Shown in pieces: positions 34,063 through 43,771 of a stretch of DNA of 64,000 nucleotides. Source of the DNA: Sporolactobacillus sp. THM19-2 (lineage in GTDB: Bacteria > Bacillota > Bacilli > Bacillales > Sporolactobacillaceae); assembly GCF_004153195.1 (NCBI RefSeq), contig NZ_SEMC01000001.1:1-64000 (forward strand). The letters are read 5' to 3'. The first letter of the stretch is position 1. Each line of letters opens with the position of its first letter. The position numbers and the translations under genes are program-made. The notes under the pieces are model-generated. The model ran no database searches and had not been told where the DNA came from. It saw only the letters and a program-made list of their open reading frames with translations.

Positions 34063-36972
34063 TTGACGGCAAATGAGACGTTAGATCGCACAAATCCATG
34101 GCAAAGTTTTTCACGTCTGAATCTCGGTTATGTTGATGAACAGTATGATAAGTATCTTGATGATCCGGAAACCGTTGATCCGACCTTACGGCGCGTCTTT
34201 GATAAATGGGGCAGACCGAAAACGATCGACGGTGTTCCTGCCGCGTCTCACACGGTTCTGGACAATGAGGGAGCCGGAGATCCATTTGATCTGGATCAGG
34301 TGGTAGGTGCTGTCCGGCTGGCTGACAGAATCCGGGCATACGGGCACCTGCTCGCTCATGTCAACCCGCTCAGCGACATGCGCGTGATTGAAACACATTT
34401 AATGGATCTGGCTCAGTTTCATTTATCACCGAAAAAATTGAAAGCGATTCCGTCAAAAGTGATCTGGCCGGAAGCACCGGCGAACGTCCGGAATGCACTG
34501 GATGTGGTCGGCTATCTGCGGGATCTGTATTCCCGGTCTCTGGCCTATGAATTCAGTCACGTCCAGGATTTACGAGAGAAGAACTGGTTGAATCGGGCAG
34601 TTGAAAGTAAGCGCTTCCAAAATCCTGTTCCGGACAGGGAAAAAATAAATCTGCTTAAGCAACTGGTTAAAGTAGAAGCGTTTGAGCATTTTCTTCATAA
34701 GACGTTTGTTGGTCAGAAACGTTTTTCCATCGAAGGACTGGACGTTCTCGTTCCAATGCTTGATAAACTGATCCAGTTTGGTGTACATGACGGATCGCGG
34801 CAGGTTGTGATCAGTATGGCACATCGCGGCCGGCTGAGCGTGCTTGCGCATATCCTCGGAAAGCCTTATGAAAAGATTCTGGCAGAATTTGTCCATGCGC
34901 CGATCAAGAGCATGGTGCCTTCTGAAGGCTCAAAAGGGATCAATTACGGCTGGACAGGAGATGTGAAATATCATCTCGGTGCAGCCAGAGAAATCGATGA
35001 GGTCAATAAAAAATATCCGTTGCAGTATATGGGCGAAACAGATGACGACGGCATGTTTCAGGTTAAATTAACACTGGCGAATAACCCGAGTCATCTGGAA
35101 ATGGTTGATCCGGTCATAGAAGGATATGCCCGCGCCGCGCAGGATAATCGACTGAAAGAAGGCTATCCTGAGCAGGATACCGGCAAGGCGTTCCCCATCA
35201 TGATCCATGGTGATGCGGCCTTTACCGGTGAAGGCATTGTAGCGGAAACGCTGAATCTCAGCCGGCTGAGCGGATTTAATACCGGCGGCACGATTCATAT
35301 CATTGCGAATAACCAACTCGGGTTTACAACCAACCACGAAGACGGTCGCTCCACAGCCTATGCCAGTGATCTGGCCAAAGGCTATGAAATCCCGATCGTT
35401 CATGTCAATGCCGACGATCCGGAGGCCTGCCTGACAGCCATTCAGCTCGCCTTCGAATATCGAAAGACATTCGGGAAGGATTTTCTGATTGATCTCTGCG
35501 GATACAGGCGATACGGTCACAACGAATCCGATGATCCTTCCGCGACGCAGCCGATTCTATACCAGGAGATCCAGAAGCATCTGCCGGTTGCCCGGCTCTA
35601 TCAGGTCAAACTGGAAAGGGACGGGCTGGCAAATCCGGAAAAACTGAAAGATTATCAGAAGCACCTGAATGATAAGTTTCAGAAGATTTATCAGGCTGCA
35701 CGCGATAAAGAAAAAGATCTTAAGGAAATCCCTTTTCCTGATAAGCTGGCGCAGCCTTTAACCTATATCCGGACAGCTGTCCCGATTGAGACGCTGCGGG
35801 CACTGAATCAGGATCTGCTCGACTGGCCGGAAAGTTTTCATGTTTATCCCAAACTGGCGCGCATTCTCAGACGACGCGAAAAGGCACTGAATCCCGGGCA
35901 CCAGCTGGACTGGGCAACTGGCGAATCCCTTGCTTTTGCTTCCATTCTGAAAGACGGTACGCCGATCCGCTTTACCGGTCAGGATGTAGAAAGGGGCACA
36001 TTCGCCCAGCGTCATGCGGTATTTCACGATGTTAAGACGGGTGTCACCTACTCACCATATCATCATCTGAAAGGCGTCAGAGCAACTTTTGATATTCATA
36101 ACAGCCCGCTTTCTGAGACTGCGGTGATTGGGTTCGAGTACGGCTATAATGTGTTTGCGCCGGAGACTCTGGTCATCTGGGAAGCGCAGTTCGGTGATTT
36201 TGCCAATGTCGGCCAGGTCATGTTCGACCAGTTCGTGACGGCCGGGCGTGCTAAATGGGGTCAGAGGTCCGGGCTGGTACTTCTTTTGCCGCACGGCTAT
36301 GAAGGGATGGGGCCGGAACACTCCAGCGGTCGACTGGAACGTTTTCTGCAGCTGTCGGCGGAAAACAACTGGGTGGTTGCCAACCTGACAACGCCGGCTC
36401 AGTACTTCCATATTCTGCGCAGGCAGGCGGCGATTCTCAATACAGATGTCGTCCGTCCGCTTGTCATCATGACACCGAAGAGTCTGCTGCGTCATCCGAA
36501 AGCCACTTCTACTCCGACGGATCTGGCTGAAGGGCATTTTAACAGCGTACTTGAAGATCCGCTGACGAATGGAGATCCGGATCAGATCACGCGTGTGGCG
36601 CTGTGCAGCGGGAAAGTAGCCGTTGATCTTTCTGTCGAGATCGAAGCCTCCGCAAGCCGGCCGGACTGGTTGAAGATCCTCAGGGTGGAGGAACTGTATC
36701 CATTCCCGGAGAAAGATCTGCAGGCTTATTTCAGTCGCTACCGGAATCTGAATGAAATTGTCTGGCTGCAGGAAGAACCAAAGAATATGGGGGCCTGGAG
36801 TTATGCAGAGCCGCGGATCCGGAAAATTGCGCCGAAAGGCACCCGGCTCAGCTATATCGGCCGCCCGTCCCGCTCCAGCACGGCGACCGGCGAACCCAAA
36901 TTCCATAAACAGGAACAAAAAAGGATCATCAGTGAAACATTGCATAAAAATGAAAAAGCAGGGCAAGAGTGA
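34063..36972 (+). CDS. odhA: 2-oxoglutarate dehydrogenase E1 component
   Basis: About 969 residues, the family's usual length. The thiamine diphosphate-dependent E1 shows [52 protein letters not shown], the metal/ThDP-binding NNQLGFTT and the C-terminal RVEELYPFP. It decarboxylates 2-oxoglutarate and transfers the succinyl group to OdhB in the TCA cycle. I prefer the TTG at 34063, nine bases after TTAGGGAG; an in-frame ATG upstream (34003) has no good site. odhB overlaps or follows at once. The E3 gene is not here and is presumably shared with another complex. Confidence 0.95.
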   Translation: MTANETLDRTNPWQSFSRLNLGYVDEQYDKYLDDPETVDPTLRRVFDKWGRPKTIDGVPAASHTVLDNEGAGDPFDLDQVVGAVRLADRIRAYGHLLAHVNPLSDMRVIETHLMDLAQFHLSPKKLKAIPSKVIWPEAPANVRNALDVVGYLRDLYSRSLAYEFSHVQDLREKNWLNRAVESKRFQNPVPDREKINLLKQLVKVEAFEHFLHKTFVGQKRFSIEGLDVLVPMLDKLIQFGVHDGSRQVVISMAHRGRLSVLAHILGKPYEKILAEFVHAPIKSMVPSEGSKGINYGWTGDVKYHLGAAREIDEVNKKYPLQYMGETDDDGMFQVKLTLANNPSHLEMVDPVIEGYARAAQDNRLKEGYPEQDTGKAFPIMIHGDAAFTGEGIVAETLNLSRLSGFNTGGTIHIIANNQLGFTTNHEDGRSTAYASDLAKGYEIPIVHVNADDPEACLTAIQLAFEYRKTFGKDFLIDLCGYRRYGHNESDDPSATQPILYQEIQKHLPVARLYQVKLERDGLANPEKLKDYQKHLNDKFQKIYQAARDKEKDLKEIPFPDKLAQPLTYIRTAVPIETLRALNQDLLDWPESFHVYPKLARILRRREKALNPGHQLDWATGESLAFASILKDGTPIRFTGQDVERGTFAQRHAVFHDVKTGVTYSPYHHLKGVRATFDIHNSPLSETAVIGFEYGYNVFAPETLVIWEAQFGDFANVGQVMFDQFVTAGRAKWGQRSGLVLLLPHGYEGMGPEHSSGRLERFLQLSAENNWVVANLTTPAQYFHILRRQAAILNTDVVRPLVIMTPKSLLRHPKATSTPTDLAEGHFNSVLEDPLTNGDPDQITRVALCSGKVAVDLSVEIEASASRPDWLKILRVEELYPFPEKDLQAYFSRYRNLNEIVWLQEEPKNMGAWSYAEPRIRKIAPKGTRLSYIGRPSRSSTATGEPKFHKQEQKRIISETLHKNEKAGQE

Positions 36973-36989
36973 TTCGGGAGGGGATCAGG

Positions 36990-38228
36990 TTGATTGAAGT
37001 AAAAGTACCGGAACTGGCGGAATCCATTACAGAGGGAACGATTGTCAAATGGCTGGTCGATGTCGGAAACAAGGTCAATCAGGGTGACGATATCGCGGAA
37101 ATTGAAACGGATAAAGTGAATATTCAGATCAGCGCGGAGCATGCCGGTGTTCTGAAAAAAATCGAAAAGAACGTTGACGATACCGTTGAAGTCGGCGAGG
37201 TTATTGCCCTGCTGGATGAAAATGGCGCTGAGGAGCCATCCGGGAATGCAGCCCCGGCGCAGCCTGAAGCAAAACCGGAAGCAGCAGTTTCTGCACCGGC
37301 ACCGGTAAAGAAGGAACAGCAGGCGCCTCAGCCTGCCGCTGCAGCAGGTGGTAATGTGGCGATTGCTTCGCCTGCAGCGCGGAAACTCGCGCGCGAGAAG
37401 GGCATTGACCTGAGTGCGGTTCACACTGCTGATCCGCTGGGCCGGCTCAGGGCAGAGGACGTGGCAAAACAGGCGGCAGCACCGGCACCGAAGCCGGCTC
37501 CTGCTGAAGATCCGACTAAACCGGTCGAACGGATTAAAATGACCCGTCGCCGTCAGACCATTGCTGGGCGGCTGGTTGCCGTGCAGCATGAAGCAGCGAT
37601 GCTGACGACATTTAATGAAGTCGATCTGACAAACGTCATGGCCATCCGCAAAAGACGGAAAGAAGCCTTTATCAAAGCGCATGACGTCAAGCTGGGCTTT
37701 ATGTCCTTCTTTACCCGGGCGGTGGTCGGCGCCCTGAAGAGTTTCCCGCTGTTGAATGCTGAAATCAGCGGCACCGATATTTTAGTTAAGAAATTTTATG
37801 ATATTGGGATTGCTGTTGCAACAGATCAGGGCCTTGTCGTGCCGGTTGTCCGTGATGCCGATCGGCTGACGTTTGCGGAAATTGAACATGAAATTAAGGA
37901 TCTTGCGGTCAGGGCGCGGACAAACAAGCTGACTCTGAGTGATCTTCAGGGGGGCACATTCACGATAACCAATGGCGGCACATTCGGTTCTCTCCTGTCT
38001 ACACCGATTATTAATGCACCGCAGGTAGGTATTCTCGGCATGCATGGGATTAAGAAACGTCCGGTGGCCGTGTCGACTCCGGATGGAGACAAAGTGGAAA
38101 TCCGTCCCATGATGTACATTGCACTGTCCTATGACCATCGCATTGTCGACGGCAGTGAGGCGGTCCGTTTCCTCGTTAAGGTGAAAACCCTGCTCGAGGA
38201 TCCTGAAACGCTCCTGCTTGAAGGTTAA
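36990..38228 (+). CDS. odhB: Dihydrolipoamide succinyltransferase (E2)
   Basis: A 412-residue E2 with one lipoyl domain (lipoyl Lys in [10 protein letters not shown], about residue 42), an Ala/Pro-rich linker, a peripheral-subunit-binding domain ([17 protein letters not shown]) and the catalytic acyltransferase domain ([10 protein letters not shown]; active-site YDHRIVDG). It accepts succinyl from OdhA and makes succinyl-CoA. The TTG at 36990 follows GGGAGGGG by six bases; its neighbour odhA also appears to use TTG. They are cotranscribed with a 17-bp gap. Confidence 0.95.
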   Translation: MIEVKVPELAESITEGTIVKWLVDVGNKVNQGDDIAEIETDKVNIQISAEHAGVLKKIEKNVDDTVEVGEVIALLDENGAEEPSGNAAPAQPEAKPEAAVSAPAPVKKEQQAPQPAAAAGGNVAIASPAARKLAREKGIDLSAVHTADPLGRLRAEDVAKQAAAPAPKPAPAEDPTKPVERIKMTRRRQTIAGRLVAVQHEAAMLTTFNEVDLTNVMAIRKRRKEAFIKAHDVKLGFMSFFTRAVVGALKSFPLLNAEISGTDILVKKFYDIGIAVATDQGLVVPVVRDADRLTFAEIEHEIKDLAVRARTNKLTLSDLQGGTFTITNGGTFGSLLSTPIINAPQVGILGMHGIKKRPVAVSTPDGDKVEIRPMMYIALSYDHRIVDGSEAVRFLVKVKTLLEDPETLLLEG

Positions 38229-38256
38229 GGTCAAATCCGTCCAGTTAAAAAAGTTG

Positions 38257-38272
38257 TATGATTTTCGTCACA
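38257..38272. promoter_or_regulatory. Fnr/CRP-like palindrome upstream of fnr
   Basis: TATGA-N6-TCACA, one mismatch from the Bacillus Fnr site TGTGA-N6-TCACA. Its centre is about 40-50 bp upstream of the -10 of the fnr promoter, fitting autoregulation. Confidence 0.5.
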
Positions 38273-38302
38273 CTTTTCACAAAAAAAGTGGAACGTTTTC
38301 CT

Positions 38303-38310
38303 GTATAATG
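38303..38310 (+). promoter_or_regulatory. Extended -10 of the fnr promoter
   Basis: TGTATAAT is a perfect -10 with an extended TG, about 90 bp before the chosen start. A -35 is not clear, which fits an activator site upstream. Confidence 0.5.
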
Positions 38311-38399
38311 AAAACAAGGGTTCCATGGGCAAAAGGTGTATCGTCAGCATACTGATCCATGACCTGGCGGGTACAACTTTGATTGAAGGTGTGATCAGA

Positions 38400-39122
38400 A
38401 TGGAAAGAACCTTAGATCCTGTTCAGGATCAGATGACCAATACAGCAATGTTTTCAGAACAAAACCTGGATCTATTGAAGAATATGATGACGGATGCGGC
38501 GTTTAGAAAGGGTTCCCACATTTACTGGGAAGGCGATGCGTCGGATAAACTCTACTATATGAAGTCGGGCCGGGTCAAACTGTACAAATCGGCTTTTGAC
38601 GGAAGAGACCTCGTGCTTCACTATTTCACACCGGGGGACTTATTCGGCGAGCTGGCCTGCCTCGGCAATGACGAACATGCCTTTACAGCAACTGCTGTGA
38701 CAGACTGCCAGATCGGCGTCCTGTCAGGAAGGGATGTGGAACCGCTGCTGCTGTCTAATCCGGGACTCAGCTTCGATTTTATGAAATGGATCGGACTGAT
38801 GGACAGATACACGCAGATTAAACTGCGCGATCTGCTCTTCTACGGAAAGAACGGCGCGCTGGCCTCTACGCTTCTGCGCATGGCACACGGCTATGGGGAG
38901 AAGAAAGAAGACGGCATCCATTACGTGATCAGTCTGACCAATTCAGACCTCGCGCAGCTGATCGGTTCCACACGCGAAACGGTCAACCGTATGCTTCAGG
39001 CATGGAAGCGGGATGGAGCGATTAATTATTACCATGGTTCCATCGTGATTAAAGATATTGGCTATATTAAAGCCATCTGCCACTGTGAAGATCGTTGTCC
39101 GATGAACATTTGCCGATTATGA
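38400..39122 (+). CDS. fnr: Fnr-type oxygen-sensing transcription regulator
   Basis: A 240-residue Crp/Fnr protein with an N-terminal cyclic-nucleotide-type beta roll (GSHIYWEGDASDKLYYMKSG, PGDLFGELACLG), the dimer helix IKLRDLLFYGKNGALASTL and a winged helix-turn-helix (LAQLIGSTRETVNRML). Like Bacillus Fnr, and unlike E. coli Fnr, the cysteines are at the C-terminus: CHCEDRCPMNICRL. With the Asp of RDLL these could hold a 4Fe-4S cluster that senses oxygen. The spacing between the second and third Cys is one residue longer than I recall for B. subtilis. GAAGGTG eight bases upstream supports the ATG at 38400; an in-frame ATG at 38325 sits almost on the transcription start. Confidence 0.88.
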   Translation: MERTLDPVQDQMTNTAMFSEQNLDLLKNMMTDAAFRKGSHIYWEGDASDKLYYMKSGRVKLYKSAFDGRDLVLHYFTPGDLFGELACLGNDEHAFTATAVTDCQIGVLSGRDVEPLLLSNPGLSFDFMKWIGLMDRYTQIKLRDLLFYGKNGALASTLLRMAHGYGEKKEDGIHYVISLTNSDLAQLIGSTRETVNRMLQAWKRDGAINYYHGSIVIKDIGYIKAICHCEDRCPMNICRL

Positions 39123-39144
39123 TAAAAAATTATGATAAAATAGG

Positions 39145-39179
39145 AAGAGGAGCGACCCTTTCGGGCGGTCGCTCCTCTT
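39145..39179 (+). terminator. Terminator after fnr
   Basis: A perfect 13-bp stem (AAGAGGAGCGACC and complement) with a 9-base loop, ending in TTTC. It lies 22 bp after the fnr stop. Confidence 0.88.
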
Positions 39180-39210
39180 TCATTCGATTAAATAATTCAG
39201 GTGATGCAAT

Positions 39211-40146
39211 ATGAAAAGATGGTTTAACCGCATCCTCTGTGCCCTGTTCTCCTTAGTTCTTTTAGCAGGCTGCGCGGAACCGGCCACAGAGGATACATAT
39301 TCGGACCGTTCTGCGTCTTCGGATGCTGCATCCGTGCAGCAGAATGAGTCCGGGGACCAAGAGGCGCAGAGTCAGCCGGCTGAAAGCAGCACATCGGAAG
39401 CAAAAAAGCCTCATGACGCCTCTTCTGCTGCAACTTCCAGGCAGGCGAAGGTGCCCGGTGTCCCGGCGAAAGTGGTTAAAGTGGTTGACGGGGATACCTT
39501 ACAGGTGATTTATGAAAAAAAGGTCACCACGATCCGTGTCCTTCTGATTGACACGCCGGAAACCCATCACCCACGGCTTGGGGTCCAGCCATTCGGTCCG
39601 GAAGCCAGTCAGCATGCAAGAGACCTGCTGCAGGGAAAAACCGTTCATCTTGAAGTGGCGGTGAACGGAGGACGTGATAAGTATAACCGCCTGCTTGCCT
39701 ATGTTTATGTAGACGGGAAATCTTTTGCTGAAGAGCAGCTTTCACGGGGTCTCGCCCGGGTGGCTTATGTTTACCCGCCCAATACGAAGTACGTGGATCA
39801 ATACCGTCAGGTGGAGGCTCAGGCCAGGTCGAAACATCTCGGCATATGGTCTGTTCCTGACTATGCCCGTTCCGACGGCTACCATCCGGAAGTGGTCAAG
39901 GGAACAGAAGCTTATGAGAGGGCGCAAAACAGTGGAGGTTCTTCTACTGCGTCATCCGGCGGCGGGAAAAATCAGTTCGCACCGGACGGGTCCGGTAATT
40001 GCGGCGGGGCAATCAAAGGCAACGCGTCCAGCCGCGGGAAAATCTATCATATGCCGGGCAGCGCCTATTACGATGTGACGAAAGCCGAGGCCTGCTTTAA
40101 AAGCCGGGACGCAGCAACAAAAGCCGGATTTCGCGCCGCAAAATGA
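39211..40146 (+). CDS. Thermonuclease-family lipoprotein with C-terminal sunset-type domain
   Basis: A 311-residue lipoprotein (lipobox LLAGC, Cys21) with a Ser/Ala/Gln-rich linker to about residue 75. The staphylococcal nuclease-like domain follows: VVKVVDGDTLQV, IRVLLIDTPETHHP, DKYNRLLAYVYVDG, with the Arg, Asp and Glu residues of the catalytic and calcium sites in place. After a Gly/Ser linker, the end (GKIYHMPGSAYYDVTKAEA, then CFKSRDAATKAGFRAAK) is a small Cys/Gly domain often joined to secreted nucleases. It should degrade DNA or RNA at the cell surface, for nutrition or DNA processing. Confidence 0.88.
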   Translation: MKRWFNRILCALFSLVLLAGCAEPATEDTYSDRSASSDAASVQQNESGDQEAQSQPAESSTSEAKKPHDASSAATSRQAKVPGVPAKVVKVVDGDTLQVIYEKKVTTIRVLLIDTPETHHPRLGVQPFGPEASQHARDLLQGKTVHLEVAVNGGRDKYNRLLAYVYVDGKSFAEEQLSRGLARVAYVYPPNTKYVDQYRQVEAQARSKHLGIWSVPDYARSDGYHPEVVKGTEAYERAQNSGGSSTASSGGGKNQFAPDGSGNCGGAIKGNASSRGKIYHMPGSAYYDVTKAEACFKSRDAATKAGFRAAK

Positions 40147-40208
40147 GTGGGCGGTGCCAGCAAAGAGTGGAAGCAGATCCTGGAAACGCCGACGCCCGGC
40201 CCGCTTTG

Positions 40209-40243
40209 CTGACTCCGAGGATGTAAAAATCCGGAGTCGGCTT
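40209..40243 (+). terminator. Terminator after the nuclease gene
   Basis: GCTGACTCCG-A-GGAT pairs with ATCC-GGAGTCGGC around a short A-rich loop, followed by TTTTG. Confidence 0.75.
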
Positions 40244-40263
40244 TTGCCGAAGACCGGATCGGG

Positions 40264-40536
40264 TTACTGCTGTTGCTGTTGTTTCTGAAGAACTTCTTCG
40301 TTGACCGCCTGATAAGCTTCATCAAGATGGCGTATCCGGCGAATCAGTTCGAAGTTCTTATTGATTTTGTCCTGAATAATGGCTGAAACGACGGAATGGT
40401 AATAGCTGTTCATGGACTGGACAGGAGTAAGCCGGTTTCCGTTTTTTTTAATTTGTTTTTTCAGCGCCTTTTTAAAGTAATCTACACTGAAAAGATGTGA
40501 ATCCATGTTGTGACACTCCCAATTCAGGTTTTTCAT
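40264..40536 (-). CDS. Small uncharacterised protein with poly-Gln tail
   Basis: A 90-residue basic, helical protein that I do not recognise. It has a KKALKKQIKKNGNRL stretch and ends in seven glutamines broken once (KQQQQQ), encoded by a run of cag/caa codons, a length-variable kind of sequence. Its ATG overlaps the stop of the B3/B4-domain gene by one base (TAATG), so translation is probably coupled. Confidence 0.55.
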   Translation of the reverse strand: MKNLNWECHNMDSHLFSVDYFKKALKKQIKKNGNRLTPVQSMNSYYHSVVSAIIQDKINKNFELIRRIRHLDEAYQAVNEEVLQKQQQQQ

Positions 40537-41204
40537 TAGCTGATGACGGACCAGGTGTTTTCGCCGCCGTGAATCTGGGTGAACATGCCGGCGACCCTGG
40601 CCGTCATTTTTTTTGCTTCATCTTCAGGCATGGAAGGACGAAGATAGGCGATCTGCAAAGCGTCTGTCGTCTGTTCTGTCACGCATGTCCGCCGCGAGTC
40701 GACCATCGGGCTTCCGAAGGCGCCCTTACTGTCTTTTGAGAGAATTTTATGATCCATATGCATCACTCTCCCATTTAAGCCGTCATATTGGTCATCATCG
40801 CTGCCGATGGTTATTTGAACGGGACCATGAATCTGGTTCAGGTCATAGATGCCGAAAGGAATGCTGTGCTGCACGCTGAAGAAGTTATTCAGGTCGACGG
40901 CCGAATGAATTCTGTGCGGTGCGCCGTCTCTTTTTATTTTCCTGAGCAGTGCTTCCTGTGACGGGCGATACCGTGACGGATCTGTTCCGCACCTTTTAAA
41001 GATTGCCCGCCATTCTCGGACTCCGGGGATATCAGCGATCGGACGGTTCTCAAGAGACAGCTGAATATTTTTGTAAAACAGAGGCAGCCGCCCGCTGATC
41101 AGTGGCGGCATCTCGGAAATGACAATATGATTGTAGCGGATACACCCGACCTTAAAGCCGGGGACCCGCTGCTCAAGTTTTTCAGAAACCGATAGTTGAA
41201 ACAT
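40536..41204 (-). CDS. B3/B4 tRNA-binding-domain protein
   Basis: A 222-residue protein formed by a B3/B4 domain, the fold found in the beta chain of phenylalanyl-tRNA synthetase. Recognisable blocks are WRAIFKRCGTDPSRYRPS, AVDLNNFFSVQHSIPFGIYD and CVTEQTTDALQI. Stand-alone copies are thought to bind or edit tRNA, but their role is not established. The ATG at 41204 is seven bases after AAAAGGAGG; a much earlier ATG (41411) would add 69 unrelated residues. It is the first gene of a two-gene unit with the poly-Gln protein. Confidence 0.8.
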   Translation of the reverse strand: MFQLSVSEKLEQRVPGFKVGCIRYNHIVISEMPPLISGRLPLFYKNIQLSLENRPIADIPGVREWRAIFKRCGTDPSRYRPSQEALLRKIKRDGAPHRIHSAVDLNNFFSVQHSIPFGIYDLNQIHGPVQITIGSDDDQYDGLNGRVMHMDHKILSKDSKGAFGSPMVDSRRTCVTEQTTDALQIAYLRPSMPEDEAKKMTARVAGMFTQIHGGENTWSVIS

Positions 41205-41494
41205 CACGCCGCCTCCTTTTACTTTCTGATTCAAGTGTACCACAAACGCGGACATGAGCTTTACAAAAATTACCGATTCAGATATTGTTAACAGCGCCCG
41301 GCAGGCAAGAAAGCCCGTGAAGGGATTCACGGAATGCATGCCGATAAGCCGGCCCTTTTTTATCAGAATCTCAGTGAGCATGCTCGCCACTTCAGTTGTG
41401 GGATGAATCACTGAGCCTGGACTCTATTTTGATTGATACTTTCTTATTTTTGTGACAAAAGCCTGAAAGGGCAAAGATCAGGGGGGAATGAATA

Positions 41495-42025
41495 GTGGGA
41501 AACGGAGAATCTCTCAGCGCCTGTACACTGGATACACCGGTCGGAGCGCTGACGCTTGTTATGTACGGCGACAGTCTCTGCCGGATTGCATTTGGCAATC
41601 TGAATGAAACAAGGCAGGATCTGATCAGCCGGGCCAGACGGATGAACCTGCCGGAAGATGTAAAAGTCGATGATGAAGCGTGTGCCCCTGCGGTCAGACA
41701 GATCAGAGAATATTTTGCGGGGACGCGTAGAGGATTTAATCTGAAGTTGATGCTGAAGGGCACTGATTTTCAGAAAAAAGTATGGGCGGCGCTTGCCAGG
41801 ATTCCTTATGGGCAAACGCGTTCATATAAGGAAATTGCAGAAAGCGCCGGCCGCCCCAAAGCCGTGCGTGCAGTAGGCGGGGCCAATAACAGGAATCCTC
41901 TGCCGATTGTCATTCCCTGTCACCGGGTCATTGGTTCAGATGGCTCCCTCGTCGGTTACGGTGGCGGTCTGGATTGCAAGAGAAAGCTGCTTCAGTTTGA
42001 AGAAAAAGAAAGCAGCAACAAGTGA
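41495..42025 (+). CDS. ogt: Methylated-DNA-protein-cysteine methyltransferase
   Basis: A 176-residue O6-alkylguanine repair protein. The acceptor site is IPCHRVIG (Cys at about 144), preceded by the DNA-binding helix region FQKKVWAALARIPYGQTRSY and AVRAVGGANNRNP. It takes an alkyl group from O6-alkylguanine onto its own Cys, a one-time reaction. It starts at a GTG behind GGGGGG. It has no Ada regulatory domain. Confidence 0.92.
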   Translation: MGNGESLSACTLDTPVGALTLVMYGDSLCRIAFGNLNETRQDLISRARRMNLPEDVKVDDEACAPAVRQIREYFAGTRRGFNLKLMLKGTDFQKKVWAALARIPYGQTRSYKEIAESAGRPKAVRAVGGANNRNPLPIVIPCHRVIGSDGSLVGYGGGLDCKRKLLQFEEKESSNK

Positions 42026-42091
42026 ATGATTCTGCCGGTTCATGAATGTGCTGCTCCTGACATAAATATGTGAGGAAAGCGGGGGATCTAG

Positions 42092-42994
42092 ATGGACTGG
42101 CGGACGATTCTTGAGGAACATGTTCGAACGGCATGTGGCAGGTGGATCACTGATGCACCTTGGACAGACTCGGTTATCGACATGTCCGAAAAAGCTGCTC
42201 ACGCAAGAAAAATACGCACCTTGAGTGAGCAGCAGGCGCAGATTGAAAAAGTTCTGGTTCATGCCCGTGTCACAGATCTTGAGGAAAAACGTGAGGATCA
42301 GGTCGTCTATTATACACTGCACTCCGAATGGCTGATCAGGCAGACGGGCGGGCTTTATCTGGAGGAACGCGTGGAGGACCGGGAGGCCGTTCTGCGCGGG
42401 TCACAGATTGCGCTTGATCGCCTGCGTCCGCTGCCTGAGGCGCACGCTTCGGCCAGTGCGAATCAGGAGGGCTCGCGTCAGGCTGAGCCAGAGATTTCCC
42501 GACCGGCATATGATCGGCTGAAGGCGGTCCGCTATGCGGAACTCTGGTGGAACAGGCGAAATCCTGATTATCCTCGAGTTGAAAATGACTGCACAAATTT
42601 TATTTCTCAGTGCCTGCATGCAGGAGGTATTCCCATGTGGGGGGCGCCGGTTCGAAGCAGAGGCTGGTGGCACAGCCGGACCAGCTGGAGCTACAGCTGG
42701 GCAGTGGCGAACAGCCTGCGCTGGTATTTAAGCAGAAGCGGGAATGTTATGAAAGCTGTTGAAGTGGACAGTGTGTATAAACTCGTTCCCGGCGACGTGA
42801 TCTGTTATGATTTCGAAGGCGACGGGCACTGGGATCATAACACCCTGGTCACGTCAATCGCTCCTTCCGGTTCACCGCTCGTGAATGCGCATACGTATGA
42901 TGCGCGGGCACGGGACTGGGCTTATACCGACTCACCTGCATGGACAGAACGGATCAACTATAAATTTTTCCGGATAGACGGTCAGAGTGACTGA
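42092..42994 (+). CDS. Amidase-like (Amidase_6) protein
   Basis: A 300-residue protein. The C-terminal half is an Amidase_6/papain-like domain: YAELWWNRRNPDYPRVENDC, TNFISQCLHAGG (catalytic Cys in DCTNF), and GDVICYDFEGDGHWDHNTLV with the catalytic His. These resemble spore- and wall-associated cysteine amidases of Bacillus. There is no signal peptide, so the protein may act inside the mother cell or spore, or be exported by another route. The N-terminal 110 residues are a charged, helical region I do not recognise. GGGGG six bases before the ATG. Confidence 0.8.
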   Translation: MDWRTILEEHVRTACGRWITDAPWTDSVIDMSEKAAHARKIRTLSEQQAQIEKVLVHARVTDLEEKREDQVVYYTLHSEWLIRQTGGLYLEERVEDREAVLRGSQIALDRLRPLPEAHASASANQEGSRQAEPEISRPAYDRLKAVRYAELWWNRRNPDYPRVENDCTNFISQCLHAGGIPMWGAPVRSRGWWHSRTSWSYSWAVANSLRWYLSRSGNVMKAVEVDSVYKLVPGDVICYDFEGDGHWDHNTLVTSIAPSGSPLVNAHTYDARARDWAYTDSPAWTERINYKFFRIDGQSD

Positions 42995-43138
42995 GCATGC
43001 GGCTGGATATGATATAATGAGACAGGTTTACTCAACAGAAGTATAGAATCGGCCGCTGACTGTGGCCGCTTTTTGCTTACTCTCAATGCTTACTGGAACA
43101 TGTTCCGGAAGATTGTGGTTTTAGAGGTGTTAAGGTTT

Positions 43139-43612
43139 ATGACTATTCATATTGTGCTCTATCAGCCTCAGATTCCGCCCAATACGGGTAACATCGCCCG
43201 TACATGTGCCGGGACACACAGCTCACTTCATCTGATCCGTCCGCTCGGGTTTTCAACTGATGACAGGCATCTGAAGCGGGCGGGACTGGATTACTGGCCA
43301 TCGGTTGATTTGCATTATTACGACTCGCTGGATGATTTTTTTGATCAGAACAGGCCTCGCGAATATTATCTTGTGGAAACGGATGGCAGCCGTCCATACA
43401 GTGCTTTTGATTATAGTAATCCGGCGAAGGATTATTACTTCTTCTTCGGACGTGAGACAACCGGTCTGCCCCGGGCTTTTGTTGCCGCGCACAGGGACCG
43501 GTGCGTCCGCCTGCCGATGACAGACAAAATCCGTTCGTTCAATTTATCCAATTCAGCGGCAATTATCATCTTTGAAGCCCTGCGTCAGCAGCACTTTCCC
43601 GGATTGTCCTGA
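43139..43612 (+). CDS. trmL: tRNA (cytidine/uridine-2'-O-)-methyltransferase TrmL
   Basis: A 157-residue SPOUT methyltransferase. It opens HIVLYQPQIPPNTGNIARTC and has DYYFFFGRETTGLP and LPMTDKIRSFNLSNSAAIII, the knotted SAM-binding motifs. TrmL (CspR) methylates the ribose of nucleotide 34 in some leucine tRNAs. I chose the ATG at 43139, just before the conserved domain and behind an AAGG site; an in-frame ATG at 43073 would add 22 unrelated residues. Confidence 0.92.
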   Translation: MTIHIVLYQPQIPPNTGNIARTCAGTHSSLHLIRPLGFSTDDRHLKRAGLDYWPSVDLHYYDSLDDFFDQNRPREYYLVETDGSRPYSAFDYSNPAKDYYFFFGRETTGLPRAFVAAHRDRCVRLPMTDKIRSFNLSNSAAIIIFEALRQQHFPGLS

Positions 43613-43654
43613 TTCACACTTTCCCTCATCACATAAGTTTCCCCTGAAAAAATG

Positions 43655-43699
43655 CTTATCCTGCTGCTGATTTCTGATGGATCAGACAGACCGGATAAG
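43655..43699 (+). terminator. Weak terminator-like hairpin after trmL
   Basis: CTTATCC pairs with GGATAAG across a 31-base loop that has its own partial stem, followed by TTTTAT. Less convincing than the other terminators in the window. Confidence 0.45.
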
Positions 43700-43727
43700 T
43701 TTTATATGAAAGATTGACCGCCTGCCG

Positions 43728-43735
43728 CATACACT
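43728..43735 (+). promoter_or_regulatory. Possible sigma-E-type -10 upstream of prkA
   Basis: CATACACT fits the sporulation sigma-E -10 (CATACANT) about 37 bp before the prkA start. The matching -35 is unclear. Bacillus prkA is known to be sigma-E dependent. Confidence 0.3.
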
Positions 43736-43771
43736 TTATTTACATAGGTGAATCTTTTCTGGGGGGATACG

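Noticed and set aside
36052-36966. 304-codon minus-strand open frame inside odhA, and another at 36852-37682
   Set aside because: Both lie opposite the well-conserved odhAB coding sequence and are compositional shadows.
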